Shown: positions 35,904-47,191, numbered from the stretch's first letter. The stretch is DNA of 64,000 nucleotides from Sphaerolaimus hirsutus (GCA_964036195.1 OZ038451.1:21965927-22029926), one strand, 5' to 3'. A program made the numbers and translations. The notes: generated by a model not told the origin, from the sequence alone.

Positions 35904-36100
35904 ACCGTATTTCTTCTAATAGAACGGCATACCTCCAATAGAACGGCACCTCCAATAGGACGGCAGGTTTTGTCACATTTTTGCGCTCACGAAAACAATA
36001 GAACGGCAGCCTCCAATTGAACGGCACCTCTAATAGAACGGCAGGTAAAAAGTTGACGAAAAAAATAGAACGGCGCTCTTCTATTAGAAGAAATACGGTA
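35904..36100. mobile_element. ACCGTATTTCTTCTAATAGAA element
   Basis: Left ACCGTATTTCTTCTAATAGA, right TCTATTAGAAGAAATACGGT. Made almost entirely of CCTCCAATAGAACGGCA units. Decayed copies lie at about 30482-30882, 38968-39047 and 47713-47822. Confidence 0.7.
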
Positions 36101-36357
36101 GTCATGGTCATATGCATGCAACTATTTCGCTGAAACGGAACGTTCAATGCAAATCTTTCTACCTCAAATAGTGTATTTCATGAATATTATCGAGTCATTG
36201 GCAGACCATTCAATTTGAATACAAAAAAAACAAAAACAAATATTTTTGTTTCATGTTGCGCAGGTCACGACAGCCACCAAGAAAGGGCTCCGCACAAAAT
36301 TTGACCTATCAACTATTCTATTTATTCCTTTACATATTTCCATCACAAACTACAGAC

Positions 36358-37636
36358 ATGTCAGGGCACTTGATTCATTTCACACTGGCACTGGGCCTGT
36401 CAGTTTGCTTGACTGAGGGCAGGGGGTCATCAGATCAGGGGGTTGAGTGGTGGGGTGACAGGAGAGCCTGGATGGTGCCAGAAGATGCGCAGGGATTCAG
36501 GATCTATGACTTGACTTATGATGAGGATTGTGAGTAATTTTTTGGTAATTTTGATAAGTGATGATATTTACATTTGTCAGTGAATAATTAGACACATTTG
36601 GCTATTTATTATCTGGTGGCACACCACTGTCAAGGTGAAAGAGTCCAAACCTCTAAGAAATCATATTTTATACTCCAGTGACATTGCACCTTACAATGAA
36701 AGTTACCATATCCAATCTGAATAAAACAACAAACATAATAAAATTTTCATATCATATTTATCACATTGCTTCTACTTTGGTTGAATTTGGTGCAGTTTTT
36801 CACATTACTCAGGACCTTATTCATCAAAATCATGGTATCCTTCACTGTATAGCAATCTGTCTGTCCAGTTTACCAACTACTGTACAATTTTTACCTTCCA
36901 CCATTTCAGTGTGCTCCACCCCCAATGGAGAACTTCGAGCACATGCTGTGGAGGGCTTTGCCTATTTTGGCCAGCTATTGACTGCCAAGCCAGCATCTAC
37001 AGCACCAGAATGCCAAAGGCTGTGTTATGACCATGAAACATGCCGTGCGGTGAACTTCTACAGACCCCGGTCATACCATGCAACTGGCTATTGTGAACTG
37101 TTGTCTGACACCCAGTGGGACAGTCCCAGGTGGATGAGGAGATATCATAATGCAGTGTATTATGATTCGATTATGTGCCACCAGGTGGACAGCTTGGATG
37201 GAGTGGAGGATGGCAGCAATGGTTAGTGTACCAAGATATTTTGTTGCACTGTTTATTTTACAATGATCATGTATGATGGACTAGTGCCAATCTCAGACCC
37301 TGTAAAGTGTCAAATGTCATATAAATTGTCAATCAAAACAAAAAAATCAAAGATTTTATTACTGACATTTGACACTTTACACTTTATAGGGTCTGGGACT
37401 GCCCCCTGAAAGCGAAAATTAGTCAATATTGTCACATAGGTTTAGTGACGTCATGCCATCACAATTATGCTGATTTTTTGCTCAAGAACATGAAAACATT
37501 CAATCCCACAGCATGGCCCAAACCAGCAATACATCCAAACCAGTTGAAAGCAGCTTCAGACCAGCTATTTGTCAATGACATATTCTCAAAAATCAGAGAG
37601 TTTGTACACAAGCAGCACAAATTGAGGAGATCCTGA
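36358..37636 (+). CDS. Secreted PAN/apple-domain protein
   Basis: Exons 36358-36529, 36910-37221 and 37440-37636 join in phase 1 at both junctions, giving 226 aa ending in TGA. Residues 1-20 (HLIHFTLALGLSVCLTE) form a signal peptide. Exon 2 carries a PAN/apple-like module: FAYFGQLL, then Cys pairs in PECQRLCYDHETCRAVNFY and GYCELL, ending near SIMCHQ. The spacing CxxxCxxxxxCxxxxF fits PAN domains, which bind proteins or glycans outside the cell. Exon 3 adds a basic tail with no domain I know, including NDIFSKIREFVHKQHK. Family-level function only; no specific orthologue recognised. GC content is low and intron 2 carries an introner-like element. It converges on the EEP gene downstream. Confidence 0.75.
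37283..37414 (+). mobile_element. Introner-family copy inside a PAN-gene intron
   Basis: Ends TGCCAATCTCAGACCCTG and GGGTCTGGGACTGCCCC frame a TGTCAAATGTCAT-type interior. It lies wholly within intron 2 (37222-37439), in the same orientation to transcription as the intron-forming copies, but here the ordinary GTTAGT donor and TAG acceptor lie outside it. Confidence 0.65.
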
Positions 37637-37639
37637 TTT

Positions 37640-39263
37640 TGTCAAAGTAACCTTTTTAGTTTCATCATGGCAGGGACTTTGGTTTCATGCTAAAACTGTG
37701 CATACTTTTGAAATGGTGCCCATTTTTACGCAGTGTTTTTGACAAATGTAGGTGCAGTTGCACCCCAATATTCTGTATATAATAATGTTTTTGATAAGTG
37801 TTGCTAGAACTTCAGACGACTCCTGCAATTGCAAGATATTCTTTTCTGTGTTCTATCATGATGATTAATTTGCATTGAGATTCTTCCTGCTGTCTTGCCA
37901 TTTCAATGTTCATCATTTGATGTTTTCTTTTTTAGTGTGCTTGCTTTTCACTATTTTTCTTTTAAGGTTGAGCAGAACAGCTCAAAAGCATGTTTATTAC
38001 AGAATGCCTTTTAAAATCCCAATGATCTTATGGAGACGGGTATTCTTCTGTTTTGTTTTAATGGTAGATATTTTGCAACAAAATGGTTTAGGGCTGGAAC
38101 TGCAACTTATTGTAGCTTTCCTTTGAACAAAGTGCACATTGTGCTTACACCCATTATTTACTAATTGCTGTAATGACAGGGAAACCCATGCATAACAAAA
38201 TGTGATGTCACTGCTAACTGTAATACACTTGGGTTGCATTTTTCTGTATAAGCAGTGACCAAATGGATTTCCCACCAATAATTTTGTTAATTGTAATGAC
38301 GATTTAATGTGTTTTTATGATGAGATCAGTTTGTCCTTGACAGTCTCAAATGTGTGGCAAACTGTTTTATAATGAATGTTGGTACAACATCTTGGTTGGA
38401 TTAGGAATATTTGTTATCCTAAGTGCTATTACATTTGTAAAATCCATATGAACTTGTATTCTAGGTTGATTGACACACTAACTGCTGGTTTTGTGGTTCA
38501 GTGTGGTATGTGGTAGGTTTCTAATCTGGTTTTATATTGATGTATTTACCTATAATCTAATATTTTACCATTTTAAAAATACTCTGGTAATGTGGTAATA
38601 TGTTGCTGATGTTGGTCATGTTGGCAATACCCAAATAGACTCCTGTTTGAGGGACACCATAATGTGGTATCCACTTGATTTTCTTAACTAACTGGTCATA
38701 CGCTATTCTAAATCAGTCGATGAAATAAAAACCCACACTCCCTCAAGTTGTCCAGTCATAAATGTGTAAACTGTAAATAAGAGTGTGACACTTGCATCAC
38801 GACAAAAAATTTTGCATTTGGCACAGTTTTGTCCGACAAAACACGTTCATTTTATCTGAAGAAACAGCATCACCAATTCATTCAGGTTGTGTTATTTATT
38901 CCTTATTAGTGATCAATAATAAATAATACTCAATCATATTGAGACTTAGTAAACTACATAACAAAAGGTTCTTCTGATAGAGGCTGCCGTTCCATTGGAG
39001 GTGCCCTTCTATTGGGGGTATGCCATTCTGTTAGAAGAAATATGGCAAATAAATATGTCAAACACGTTTACCTATGTGCTTTACCACCACCAAAACTCTA
39101 TCAACGTTGGTCCGTGCAGGTATTAATAGTGACAAAACTAAAACTATATTCTGTAATAAAATTAAAGGTGAATATCTTTTCATAAACACAAGCAAATTAG
39201 TGGGGTGGGAAGTTTTGAGTATGAACAATAAATAGTGAAAATATGATTGTATCCAAAGATAAT
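37640..39263. other. PAN-gene 3' flank, no other gene
   Basis: T-rich sequence with an AATAAA at about 38723. No exon or intact element recognised apart from a worn ACCGTAT-type relic at 38968-39047. Confidence 0.4.
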
Positions 39264-39342
39264 ACCGTATTTCCTCGAAATACCCCCCTCAAAATTTCCA
39301 CTCTGAAAAAAAAACCCTGGGGGTATTTCGAGGAAATATGGT
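39264..39342. mobile_element. Minimal ACCGTATTTCCTCGAA element
   Basis: About 80 bp consisting of little more than the two inverted ends (ACCGTATTTCCTCGAAATAC and its complement), close to the 3' end of the EEP gene. Confidence 0.55.
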
Positions 39343-39380
39343 ACATTTGAGAACAGCCATCTACCATTTTTATCAACACA

Positions 39381-42300
39381 TCACCCACTGCCCAAAGGTG
39401 ACAAGTTGCTGACAGTGCTGCCGCTCATATGCCCATTAGTCCATGTCCCCGTGTTGTCAAAGACATTGTCACCGCCATTGTCAAGTGACCACCTGTCAGT
39501 CTGTCTGCTTGTACACGGCGGGGCGGGTGGAATGCGTCCGGGCTCAACTTGCAGGTGGCCTGGAGGTAGTCCCAGACCCTGTAAAGTGTAAAGTAAAGTG
39601 CCGAATGTCATGTAAAATGTCAATCGAAACAAAAAAAATAATTTATTACTGAACTTTACATGACAATTGTCACTTTACTTTACATTTGTCGTGACAATTG
39701 ACACTTTGCATGACATTTTACATTACATTTGACACTTGACCTTACACTTGACAGGGTCTGGGATTTGCACCTGGAGGTGCTGCCGCCTCGGGTGCAGACA
39801 GGTTGCTGTGGTGCTAAAAATTGAGTGATTGGAGAATTTTTTACGACTTGAATAGACATTTCGTTGAAGAAATTCGAGTGATGCAGAAACTTACACCGTG
39901 GAGTAATTTGAGGAGTACAAGTTGGTTCAATTCAAGCACGTCGATGCGCGCCTCCAATTGTGGCACCAGTTCCATAGTGTTCCTGACTTTGGTTTTGCAG
40001 GCGGCGCAAACAATCAAAAACGATGGTGTTCCTTCATCTTGTTCTGAAATGATTGCGCAACGAAAATAATTGGATAAAAAACAGCAATATGTTTAAAAAA
40101 TGACAATCACCCATATTCTTCCGCAAGTCCCTCAATTGGCTCGTGTCCAACGAATTTCCCAGCGCACACCCACTCGAATCTTCCATTTTCTTTCCACATC
40201 CACTGCCATCATGTTTGTCCAACTGGATGTGGCATATAGAACACTTCAATGGCTTCAAGTCTTCAAAATCGTTCTCTTCTAGATGTGCGCCCCATCTGAG
40301 CAAACCAGGTGTAGCTATGCTCACACTTCTGTACCTGTTCCCAGAGCCATTTCGATTTAACGATGTCTGACTATGTGTTCGTGTTTTCAGCGGCAGCGAC
40401 GTGCGTCCAGCCAGAGAAGCTTTTCGTGAACCGGCGCCGCTAACGCGGATGTTTGATGTGACCAGTTTGTGCGCTCTGGGGGGGGGAGTTTGATAGGGTA
40501 TTGATTGTACATAATTGGACAGTTGCCAAGTTTGAGTTGACAAACCTAGGTCCAGGATTGACGGGGTCGTCAACTGCGACACTCAAAACCTCCACTTTCT
40601 CACCCACCCAAATGTGATCGGTGCAAATCTTATATTCGCTGTCTTCAAAGGTAGCCTCGTCGACGATCTGTTCCAAATTGCAGTTATTCTCATTCGACAA
40701 TCTTTTCTCACAAACGGATCTATCCGCCTCGTTCATGTAATCCAAGTTGAAGTCGCCCAGTACTACTAATTTGGCCTGGGGGCAATGCCAGACCCTGTAA
40801 AATGCCCTGTTAAATGTCAAATGTGATGCAAAATGTCAAAAGTCATTTGAGTACCTAAAATGTCATGGAGAATGAAAAAAGAACGTTTACCATTTTACAT
40901 GACTTTCGACACTTTGCATGACATTTGACGGGGCATTTTAATAACTTTTGACACTTTGCACGACATTTGACATTTGACAGGGGCATTTTCCAGGGTCTGG
41001 GAATGGCACCGGGTCTATCTTAAAGTGCGTGTAGCGCTGTCCGTCGGCGCTTAACGCGGCGATGTCGCAGCCGCGGCGCATGACGGTGTGCTGCAAGTGG
41101 GACACGAATGTTTCTTGACCATTGTCCAGCGGATAGAATACTGCTAGGACTGTTAGACCATTGTGTAGCTTGATGCCCAGATAACTGTTTCCTGTGGGGT
41201 AGGGGGTGTGGTTAATGGTTGATATTTATGTTTGTAGCCACAAAGATTGCCACTGGCAGTGTCGGTCGACCGCTTTTTTATTGTAAGTGTTTTTCATACG
41301 ACTTTGTGATTCATCCAGGGCCAAATTTGAGCACATACAGGGGTGGGCATCTTCAGTTACCGCTGGAAAAACGCGATAGCTTGAGCTACAGTTGAGCTAT
41401 CACAATGAAATTTTAACACAATAGAGTAGACTCCATAGGACACCTATGCTGAAGTTTGCAACCCAAACGGCCACAGTTTGGAGGAGTTGTGGAACACACA
41501 GTTTTTAGTGTAATTTTGTGACTTCACCCCCCTTATCTCGGGACTGGGGGACTATTCGAGTAAAAAAAGAATTTGGTAGTAGGCGCGACCACAACATACT
41601 CAAAGGGCATCAAAATCGGCCGATGTACGACAGAATGGGACGACACCAACAACCGATGACCCCCCCCCCCCTCAAATGCCACCCTCGATTTATCCTATGG
41701 GTGACGCCAAGTCACAAAATTACACTAAAAACCGTGTGTTCCACAACTCACCCAAAATGTGGCCGTTTGGGTTGCAAACTTCAGAATAGGTGTCCTATGG
41801 AGTCTTCTCCATTGTGTTAAAATTTCATTCTGATAGCTCAACCGTAGCTCAATCTATCGCATTTTCCCAGCGGTAACTGAAGATGCCCACCCCTGTACAT
41901 AGGCAAGTTTAAGTAGGCATTGTAAGGTTTTCTCGCAGAATGAAAATTATTTTGGTCAAAATACACTTTTTTCTTTACTTCAAATTCAGAAATTTGAATA
42001 AAGTTCAACATTTTGTGTGCGGCACCACAATAAAAATACACTATTTCACCTGCTGGGTGTATTTGTGAAAAAAATGGAAATTGGGCCAGCGGCAACAGAT
42101 TGAAAGCCGCTCAACATAATCCAACCATCAAAAACTGGTTAAAATATTTGAAATTTCAGAATGTAGCGGAAAAATTCGACAATTAAAAACGAGTATTCAG
42201 AAAAATTCGGGAACGAAGTTCGGACACAATTTTTAGGGGAAAACCCGAAATTCAAACTCATTTTAGGAAAAAATATTTAACAAAATGTAACAAGTTTATC

Positions 42301-45136
42301 AAAGAGCCTCTGTGATTTTGACCAAAAAAGTCGGCAGTAAACATTTCTTTACAAATAAAAGGGAATGCCACAAATAGTGATGAAAATAGCGCCGCAGGAC
42401 CTTGGCGTCAAGCGCCAATGACGCCAGAGACAAATAGCGCCAGACGCCAGCGCCTTGGCGCAATTTCATCACTACCGTATATCCTCGAATAAGACCCCAG
42501 GGGAGTTATTTTTTCGTCAGAGTTTTGAGGGGGACTTATTCAAGGGGGAGGAGTTATTCAAGGGAGGGAGTTATTTTTTCCTCAGAAACTTCATCGATTC
42601 TTCTCAGGATTGAATTCATCGTATGAATGCATTCTGTCAACTCATGTAATCCATGCAATTTAACAGTTCAACAGCAACAAAAAGGTGTTTATACACTGCG
42701 TACATGTCATGTATCTGATGTCGCTGCCATACATTAACATTCTTTTGTATTTTCATCGCTTATTTTTGTAAATTTTACAGCATATTTTTCACCCAGAGGG
42801 GGGACTTATTCAAGAGGGGGGCGTTATTCGAGGGGGGAGTTATTCAAGGGGAGGAGTTATTCGAGGGGGAGGGGTCTTATTCGATCGAGGATATACGGTA
42901 TATACCACACCCAACCTTTATCCATGGCATTGGCATCGCGCAGGAGCGAGTACCGCTCACCCAAATCGTCCTTATAATGACTTCGGCCGGGTTTCGGCAG
43001 CGGGCGCAGGAAATACAGCTGCTGCGGCCGCAGCGACTCCTTGGCGTAAATGAGCACGTCGGAGTAGTCGAAGCCGAACAGCTCGTAGCCGGGGTAGGCG
43101 CCCGCGGTCGTCCTGCGGTTTGAGAGGGAAAAGTTGGCGCGATTTATGGCACTTGAGGTAGTGTATTAGGTATGGGGCTTAATAATACCCCCGCCTTGAA
43201 TAACCCCCTCCCCCGTTAGACGAGTTAGGGAAAAAATAACCATCCTCCCCCAATTCCCCCATTACCTAGGCATATGACAAATTTGTTGTGTACAATTTGA
43301 ACAAAAATAGCACGTTATTTTGTTTGGGGGGAACTATCCAAGGGAGTATTATCAAAGCTGATGAATTATTCTTCATCGGTAGGCAGTGGGGAACTACTCG
43401 AGGGGGGAACTATTCACACGAAAGAAACTAATCGTGGATTTACGGTAGTTGGAGTTTCCAGTAAGTGGAATGTCATGAAAATACCGGACCCGAGTTTGGG
43501 AAAAATGATAATGTATTATACTATTAAAAACACAATTATCAATATATTGGTTGAGTTTATTTTTTACCACAACGATTAACTTAGTTAACTTTACCATAAC
43601 GATTAACTTAACTTACCTTAGATCCCCAACCACTAATAGACAGACATCCTGATTCTGGTAAACCTAAATGTGTTCAGAACAGATTCATCAACTTCGGAGA
43701 TTTCTGCCATCAACAACCTAAATAGTGCCTGTAGCACCATTATGGCACTTACCGTTCACCCTTCTTAACGCCGGTCATGACGAACACGTCGGCGTCGTAG
43801 GTGGCCATGGCGGTCCACGCGTTCAACTTGGACGTGCACAGCCCGCCCACATTGGCCAGGGGCACTCACAGACCCTGTAAAATGCCATGTAAAATGGCAA
43901 ATGTCATGCAACATGTCAAATGTCATGTAAAATGCCATGTAAAATGTCACGCAGAGAGTCAAAAGTCATGTAAAATGCTCCGCAAAATGGCAAACTCGTT
44001 CGCCATTTTACAGGGCATTTTACATGACTTTGACACTTGCATGACATTTAACACTTTACATGGCATTTTACAGGGTCTGGCAGTGGCACCAGGAGCAGTT
44101 TGAGCGCGCCGCGCGGCCGTTTCGCCTTGGTTTTGGCCGCGTCGGCGCGCAGTTTGGAGCCGAATGCGCGATCGAAACATCGCCCGCTGCAGCACCAGTG
44201 CGACTCGATGAACGCTTGCTGTGAGGCGACCCCTGTGGATGGGGGGGGGGACTATATGGTGAGTGATTGATAGATGCGGGGTACCTAGTATCGCACCATC
44301 TAGGTGTCAAGTGTAGTGTAAAATGACAATTTTAATACCTAAAAATAGAAATTTTTATTACTGAACTTTGGACATTTTTTGTTATTTAAAACAAAAAATA
44401 TATTATTTTCCGTGACATTTGACACTACAGGGTGCGAGACTGCTCCCATGTGCGGATGGAACACACAGCTTTTTCACGTCACTTGGTTTGCAGACAAGCA
44501 GTGTCTATTTTGAATTTTTATTTTATCATCTTTGCACCTGTGCAGCCAATGAAAACGGCACAGTACTTATTTTCAAATGCGAAACATCTTGGGGTGTAAA
44601 TATTGATAATTCAATCACCACAGGTACAGGCATTGAACACAGTCTTGCCGCACAAACTTAGTTTACTAACGGAAGTACTTAAACTCAAATTAGGCGCACA
44701 CAAATCAGCTTTGAACGTGTTCGAGTTTACCGGAATGTGTTAATTGAAATCTTAGTCAAATGCAGTTGACAGACGCTTCATTCTTGTGAACTCAAATACG
44801 TTCAAAGCCGATTTATGAGTTTACCAGCAATCTAGTTTACTGCCAGTAAACTAGTGCGCGCCGCCATCAGGTACCGCAATCCACACACAGCCACTCACAT
44901 TTGGGCAACTCCTTCCTGCCCTCCCCAGCCCTACTCTGCGCTTGCCCCGACCAATTAGCCTCCCTCCCAGTAGGGTAGAGTAAACCCGCGCAGGCACTGC
45001 TCCCGGGTAGGGAGGGCCTCCTTTTACACGCCTGCCGCCCGCAACTGTGGCAGACTAGACAGGGGGAGAATCGGAAACAACGGTAGCACTCTTGTTCGTC
45101 GTCGGACAGCACGTTGTGATTGGCGCTGGTGGGCAT
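39381..45136 (-). CDS. Zinc finger-EEP endonuclease-like-zinc finger protein
   Basis: Exons in transcript order: 45136-44875, 44232-44090, 43856-43753, 43112-42916, 41191-41010, 40775-40546, 40475-40111, 40043-39895, 39813-39771, 39559-39381. All phases agree and give 617 aa. N-terminus: a PHD-like Cys cluster (ECYRCFRFSPCLVCHSC to CEWLCVDCG), then SHWCCSGRC. Middle: an endonuclease/exonuclease/phosphatase fold with LLLANVGGLCTSKLNAW, DADVFVMTG, LVVLGDFNLDYM and CTDHIWV, the order seen in LINE endonucleases. C-terminus: a second zinc cluster (CSICHIQLD, then CAACKTKVRN), a leucine-rich helix and a Gly/Ser/Asn tail. No reverse transcriptase is visible, so a domesticated retroelement endonuclease is plausible but inferred. 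Start ATG 45136 is a guess; exons farther upstream may belong. Three introns are introner elements. Confidence 0.65.
39560..39770 (-). mobile_element. Introner copy A: whole intron with perfect 8-bp TSD
   Basis: The 211-bp intron starts GTGCAAATCCCAGACCCTG and ends CTACCTCCAG on the gene strand. TSD CCTGGAGG (+ strand) is perfect at 39559-39566 and 39770-39777. The donor GT uses the last G of one TSD plus the first T of the element; the acceptor AG lies in the other TSD copy. Splicing therefore restores the pre-insertion exon exactly. Confidence 0.85.
40776..41009 (-). mobile_element. Introner copy B: whole intron within the EEP domain
   Basis: The 234-bp intron reads GTGCCATTCCCAGACCCTGG ... 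TCTGGCATTGCCCCCAG. It joins KIDP to AKLVVLGDFN in frame, splitting the domain just before the catalytic GDFN. The interior repeats TGTCAAATGTCATG-like units. TSD remnants are diverged. Confidence 0.85.
41338..41895. mobile_element. hAT-like inverted-repeat element, CAGGGGTGGGCATC ends
   Basis: Outer ends CAGGGGTGGGCATCTTCAGT and the complement, with long imperfect arms. It lies in the EEP-gene intron 41192-42915. Flanking 8-mers do not match, so the TSD is lost or the boundaries are off. Confidence 0.65.
42376..42474. mobile_element. GGCGCC-rich short element
   Basis: Ends TAGTGATGAAAATAGCGCC and GGCGCAATTTCATCACTA; the interior is AGCGCCA words. It abuts the ACCGTATATCC element. Confidence 0.55.
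42473..42900. mobile_element. ACCGTATATCCTCGAATAAG element, copy 2
   Basis: Reverse-oriented near twin of 31815-32236, including the shared CATACATTAACATTC core block. It ends 16 bp from an EEP-gene exon end. Confidence 0.75.
43857..44089 (-). mobile_element. Introner copy C with apparent GT...TG boundaries
   Basis: The element is flanked by GCTCCTGG and GCCCCTGG on the gene strand (7 of 8 match). The donor GTGCCACTGCCAGACCCTG is canonical. The restored frame (LLL then ANVGGL) needs cutting after CCCCTG, so the intron would end in TG. The next usable canonical acceptor (CAAG before TTGAACGCG) stays in frame but removes ten residues, including the conserved Asn of the EEP core. Confidence 0.7.
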
Positions 45137-45512
45137 GTTGGACTGGATAGTGGAGGTTTTTGGCGGGTGGAGATCTGGGTTTTGGTAAGTTGGCTTATGG
45201 GTTCTGTTCGAGGGAATGGGGTGGAGTTGTTTGGTCTCGTCGAGGCTGTTTTTACTGCTGGTGCTGGCGCAACTTGTCAGGTGACCTGTAAAGTGTTAAG
45301 TCGAGTATCAAATGTCATACAAGTTTGTCAATTGTCATGACAAATTTCATACAAATTTGTCAATTGTCATGACAAATGTCATACAAATGCTTCAACTATC
45401 ATGAAAAGTGTCAAAATAAAGGTAAAAATATATTTTTCTTTTGTTGTTTTGATTGACATCTTCAATAACATTTGACACTTGACTTTACCATTTACAGGGC
45501 TTGGGACTGCCC

Positions 45513-46370
45513 CCTGGTTGAAGTACTCGTGATAATGATGTGATGCCACGAGCAGCGCTAAGTTCCGGTCGCTGCACCGGCGCCAAGCACTTCGCCTTGT
45601 GCGGCGGCGCCACGTCGCTTTTACGCAACGTTTGCAGTTTGAGCTTACAGGCGCCAAAGGCTCCAGGTTCAGTTCCTACAAACGGCCATCATCACATTTA
45701 TAATATTTACAATGCAAAGCAAACAGGTTGCAAATCAAGGAAAAACCGCGCCGGAACTAGGCCACCATCCGCATTTCAACGGACAAAAAAAAAGTCCGGG
45801 CGCCGCGGCACGTCGGCGGCGACAGCTGCGGGTTTCAATCAATGAAAATTGCCGCAAAACTCATGCCCGCGCCGCTGCGCAGTATGAATAAAATACAGTG
45901 TGCATGCAAATTTGCTTGATGGCATATTAGGTTGCCGGGCGACCATTCATACAGACAAGCGATTCGGGTAAACACCGACCGCAGGGGCCACAGCCGGGCC
46001 TGTAAAATGCCCTTTAAAATGTCAAATGTTATGGCAGCGTCAAAAGTAATGTAAAATGTCAAATCTCATGGAGTGTCAAAAGTCATGTAAAATCACCTGT
46101 CCAACGCCATGCAGTGTCAAAGCAATGTAAAATACAGATGAAAATGTCAAATGTCATGCAGTGTCAAAAGCCATGTAAAATGCCTAGAAACTGACAAATG
46201 ACATGCAGTGTCAAAAACCCTGAAAAATGGCAAACTAGGTAACTCCGTTTGCCACTTTCCCAGCCAATTTACACGACACTTGCCATTTTACAGGCTCTGG
46301 GAATGGCACCAGGTAAACACTGACCGCAGGTGCGCGCCGGGTTCAGTTCGAGCGAAAGATCGCTTGTTTC
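45513..46370 (-). CDS. Possible upstream Cys-rich exons of the EEP gene
   Basis: Candidate exon 46370-46310 (cag acceptor; ends ARTCGQCLP) joins in phase 1 to 45675-45513 (FGACKLKLQTLRKSD, HKAKC, ITSLSRVLQP). That exon could join the open frame at 45272 that leads into the 45136 exon, but only through an intron starting GG. The Cys pattern and the AFGACKL string resemble the AFGSKL and CAACKTK regions of the EEP protein, hinting at internal duplication. It could instead be a separate gene or a relic. Confidence 0.35.
46010..46309 (-). mobile_element. Introner copy E flanked by a longer duplication
   Basis: The right end (+ strand) GGGAATGGCACC supplies a GTGCCATTCCCAGAG donor to the exon at 46370-46310. 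The flanks GGTAAACACCGACCGCAGG (45968-45986) and GGTAAACACTGACCGCAGG (46312-46330) match at 18 of 19 bases, longer than the 8-bp TSD of other copies. The interior has many TGTCAAAAGTCATGTAAAATG-like units. Confidence 0.6.
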
Positions 46371-46559
46371 CTGCGCAGAAGACAGCGCGAAGGAAAACAG
46401 CTGGCTGCCCGTTTCACGTTGCTCGCAAGAAATGATGGGAAAGAATGCTTGAATGTATTTTTTTTAAATGAAGTTTTTAAAATATTTTTCAGCTTTGGCG
46501 GGGGTGGTAGTCGGGCTATTATTGTGATTAAAAGATGGGATGAACACTGGAGGAATTGA

Positions 46560-46735
46560 GCACCTTGTGCCAGTTCAGCAAATTGAGAAGTGATATGGCA
46601 AAAGTGAAGTGGCAAGTAATTTGGCAGTAAAAAATAAAAAGTAATTTATCTTCGCTTTTGCCATTTTACCTATCAATTCACTTAGCTTTTGCCATTTGCC
46701 ATTTTACTTCTCATTTCTCACTGGCCCCTGATCTC
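46560..46735. mobile_element. AATTGAGAAGTGA inverted-repeat element
   Basis: Left GCCAGTTCAGCAAATTGAG with AAGTGATATGGCAAAAG following; the right side is the complement ending ACTTCTCATTTCTCACTGGC. Same family as 62327-62530. Confidence 0.55.
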
Positions 46736-47191
46736 CGAATTTAATGTTGCATACGAATAAATTTTCGAGCATTTGAACGCCTAACAAAAAATAAACCCCT
46801 AAATTTACAAAGATCAAATGCCCCCCGCCGGATTATTTACCATCTTCGCTTGCAAGGTGATAGCAGAAACCGTAAAGTATCAGATGCATATCACAAGAAT
46901 AAAAAAGAAATGTGCCGACCTAAGAACAAATAAATTCTGGACAAAACGGCAGCCGGGCAAACAAAACCCGGGATCCGAAAAAAATACAAATTTTAATTTC
47001 TCCAACCTTTAGCGCAGACGGTTTGTTTACTATCCTAACCTTTTGATAGGCATAAACATGATAATTTTCGCCCGATAACAACCTAATGTGGGCGGGTTTT
47101 TCATGTGCAACCTTGCACGCGATACATAGACGAACGCAAAATGCGCAAAAAGAGTTCCAGCTGCGGGCTGCTGAAAACACGGATGCGAAAC

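Noticed and set aside
41338-41895. 8-bp TSD for the CAGGGGTGGGCATC element
   Set aside because: Flanks share only ACATA at shifted positions, so I do not claim a TSD.
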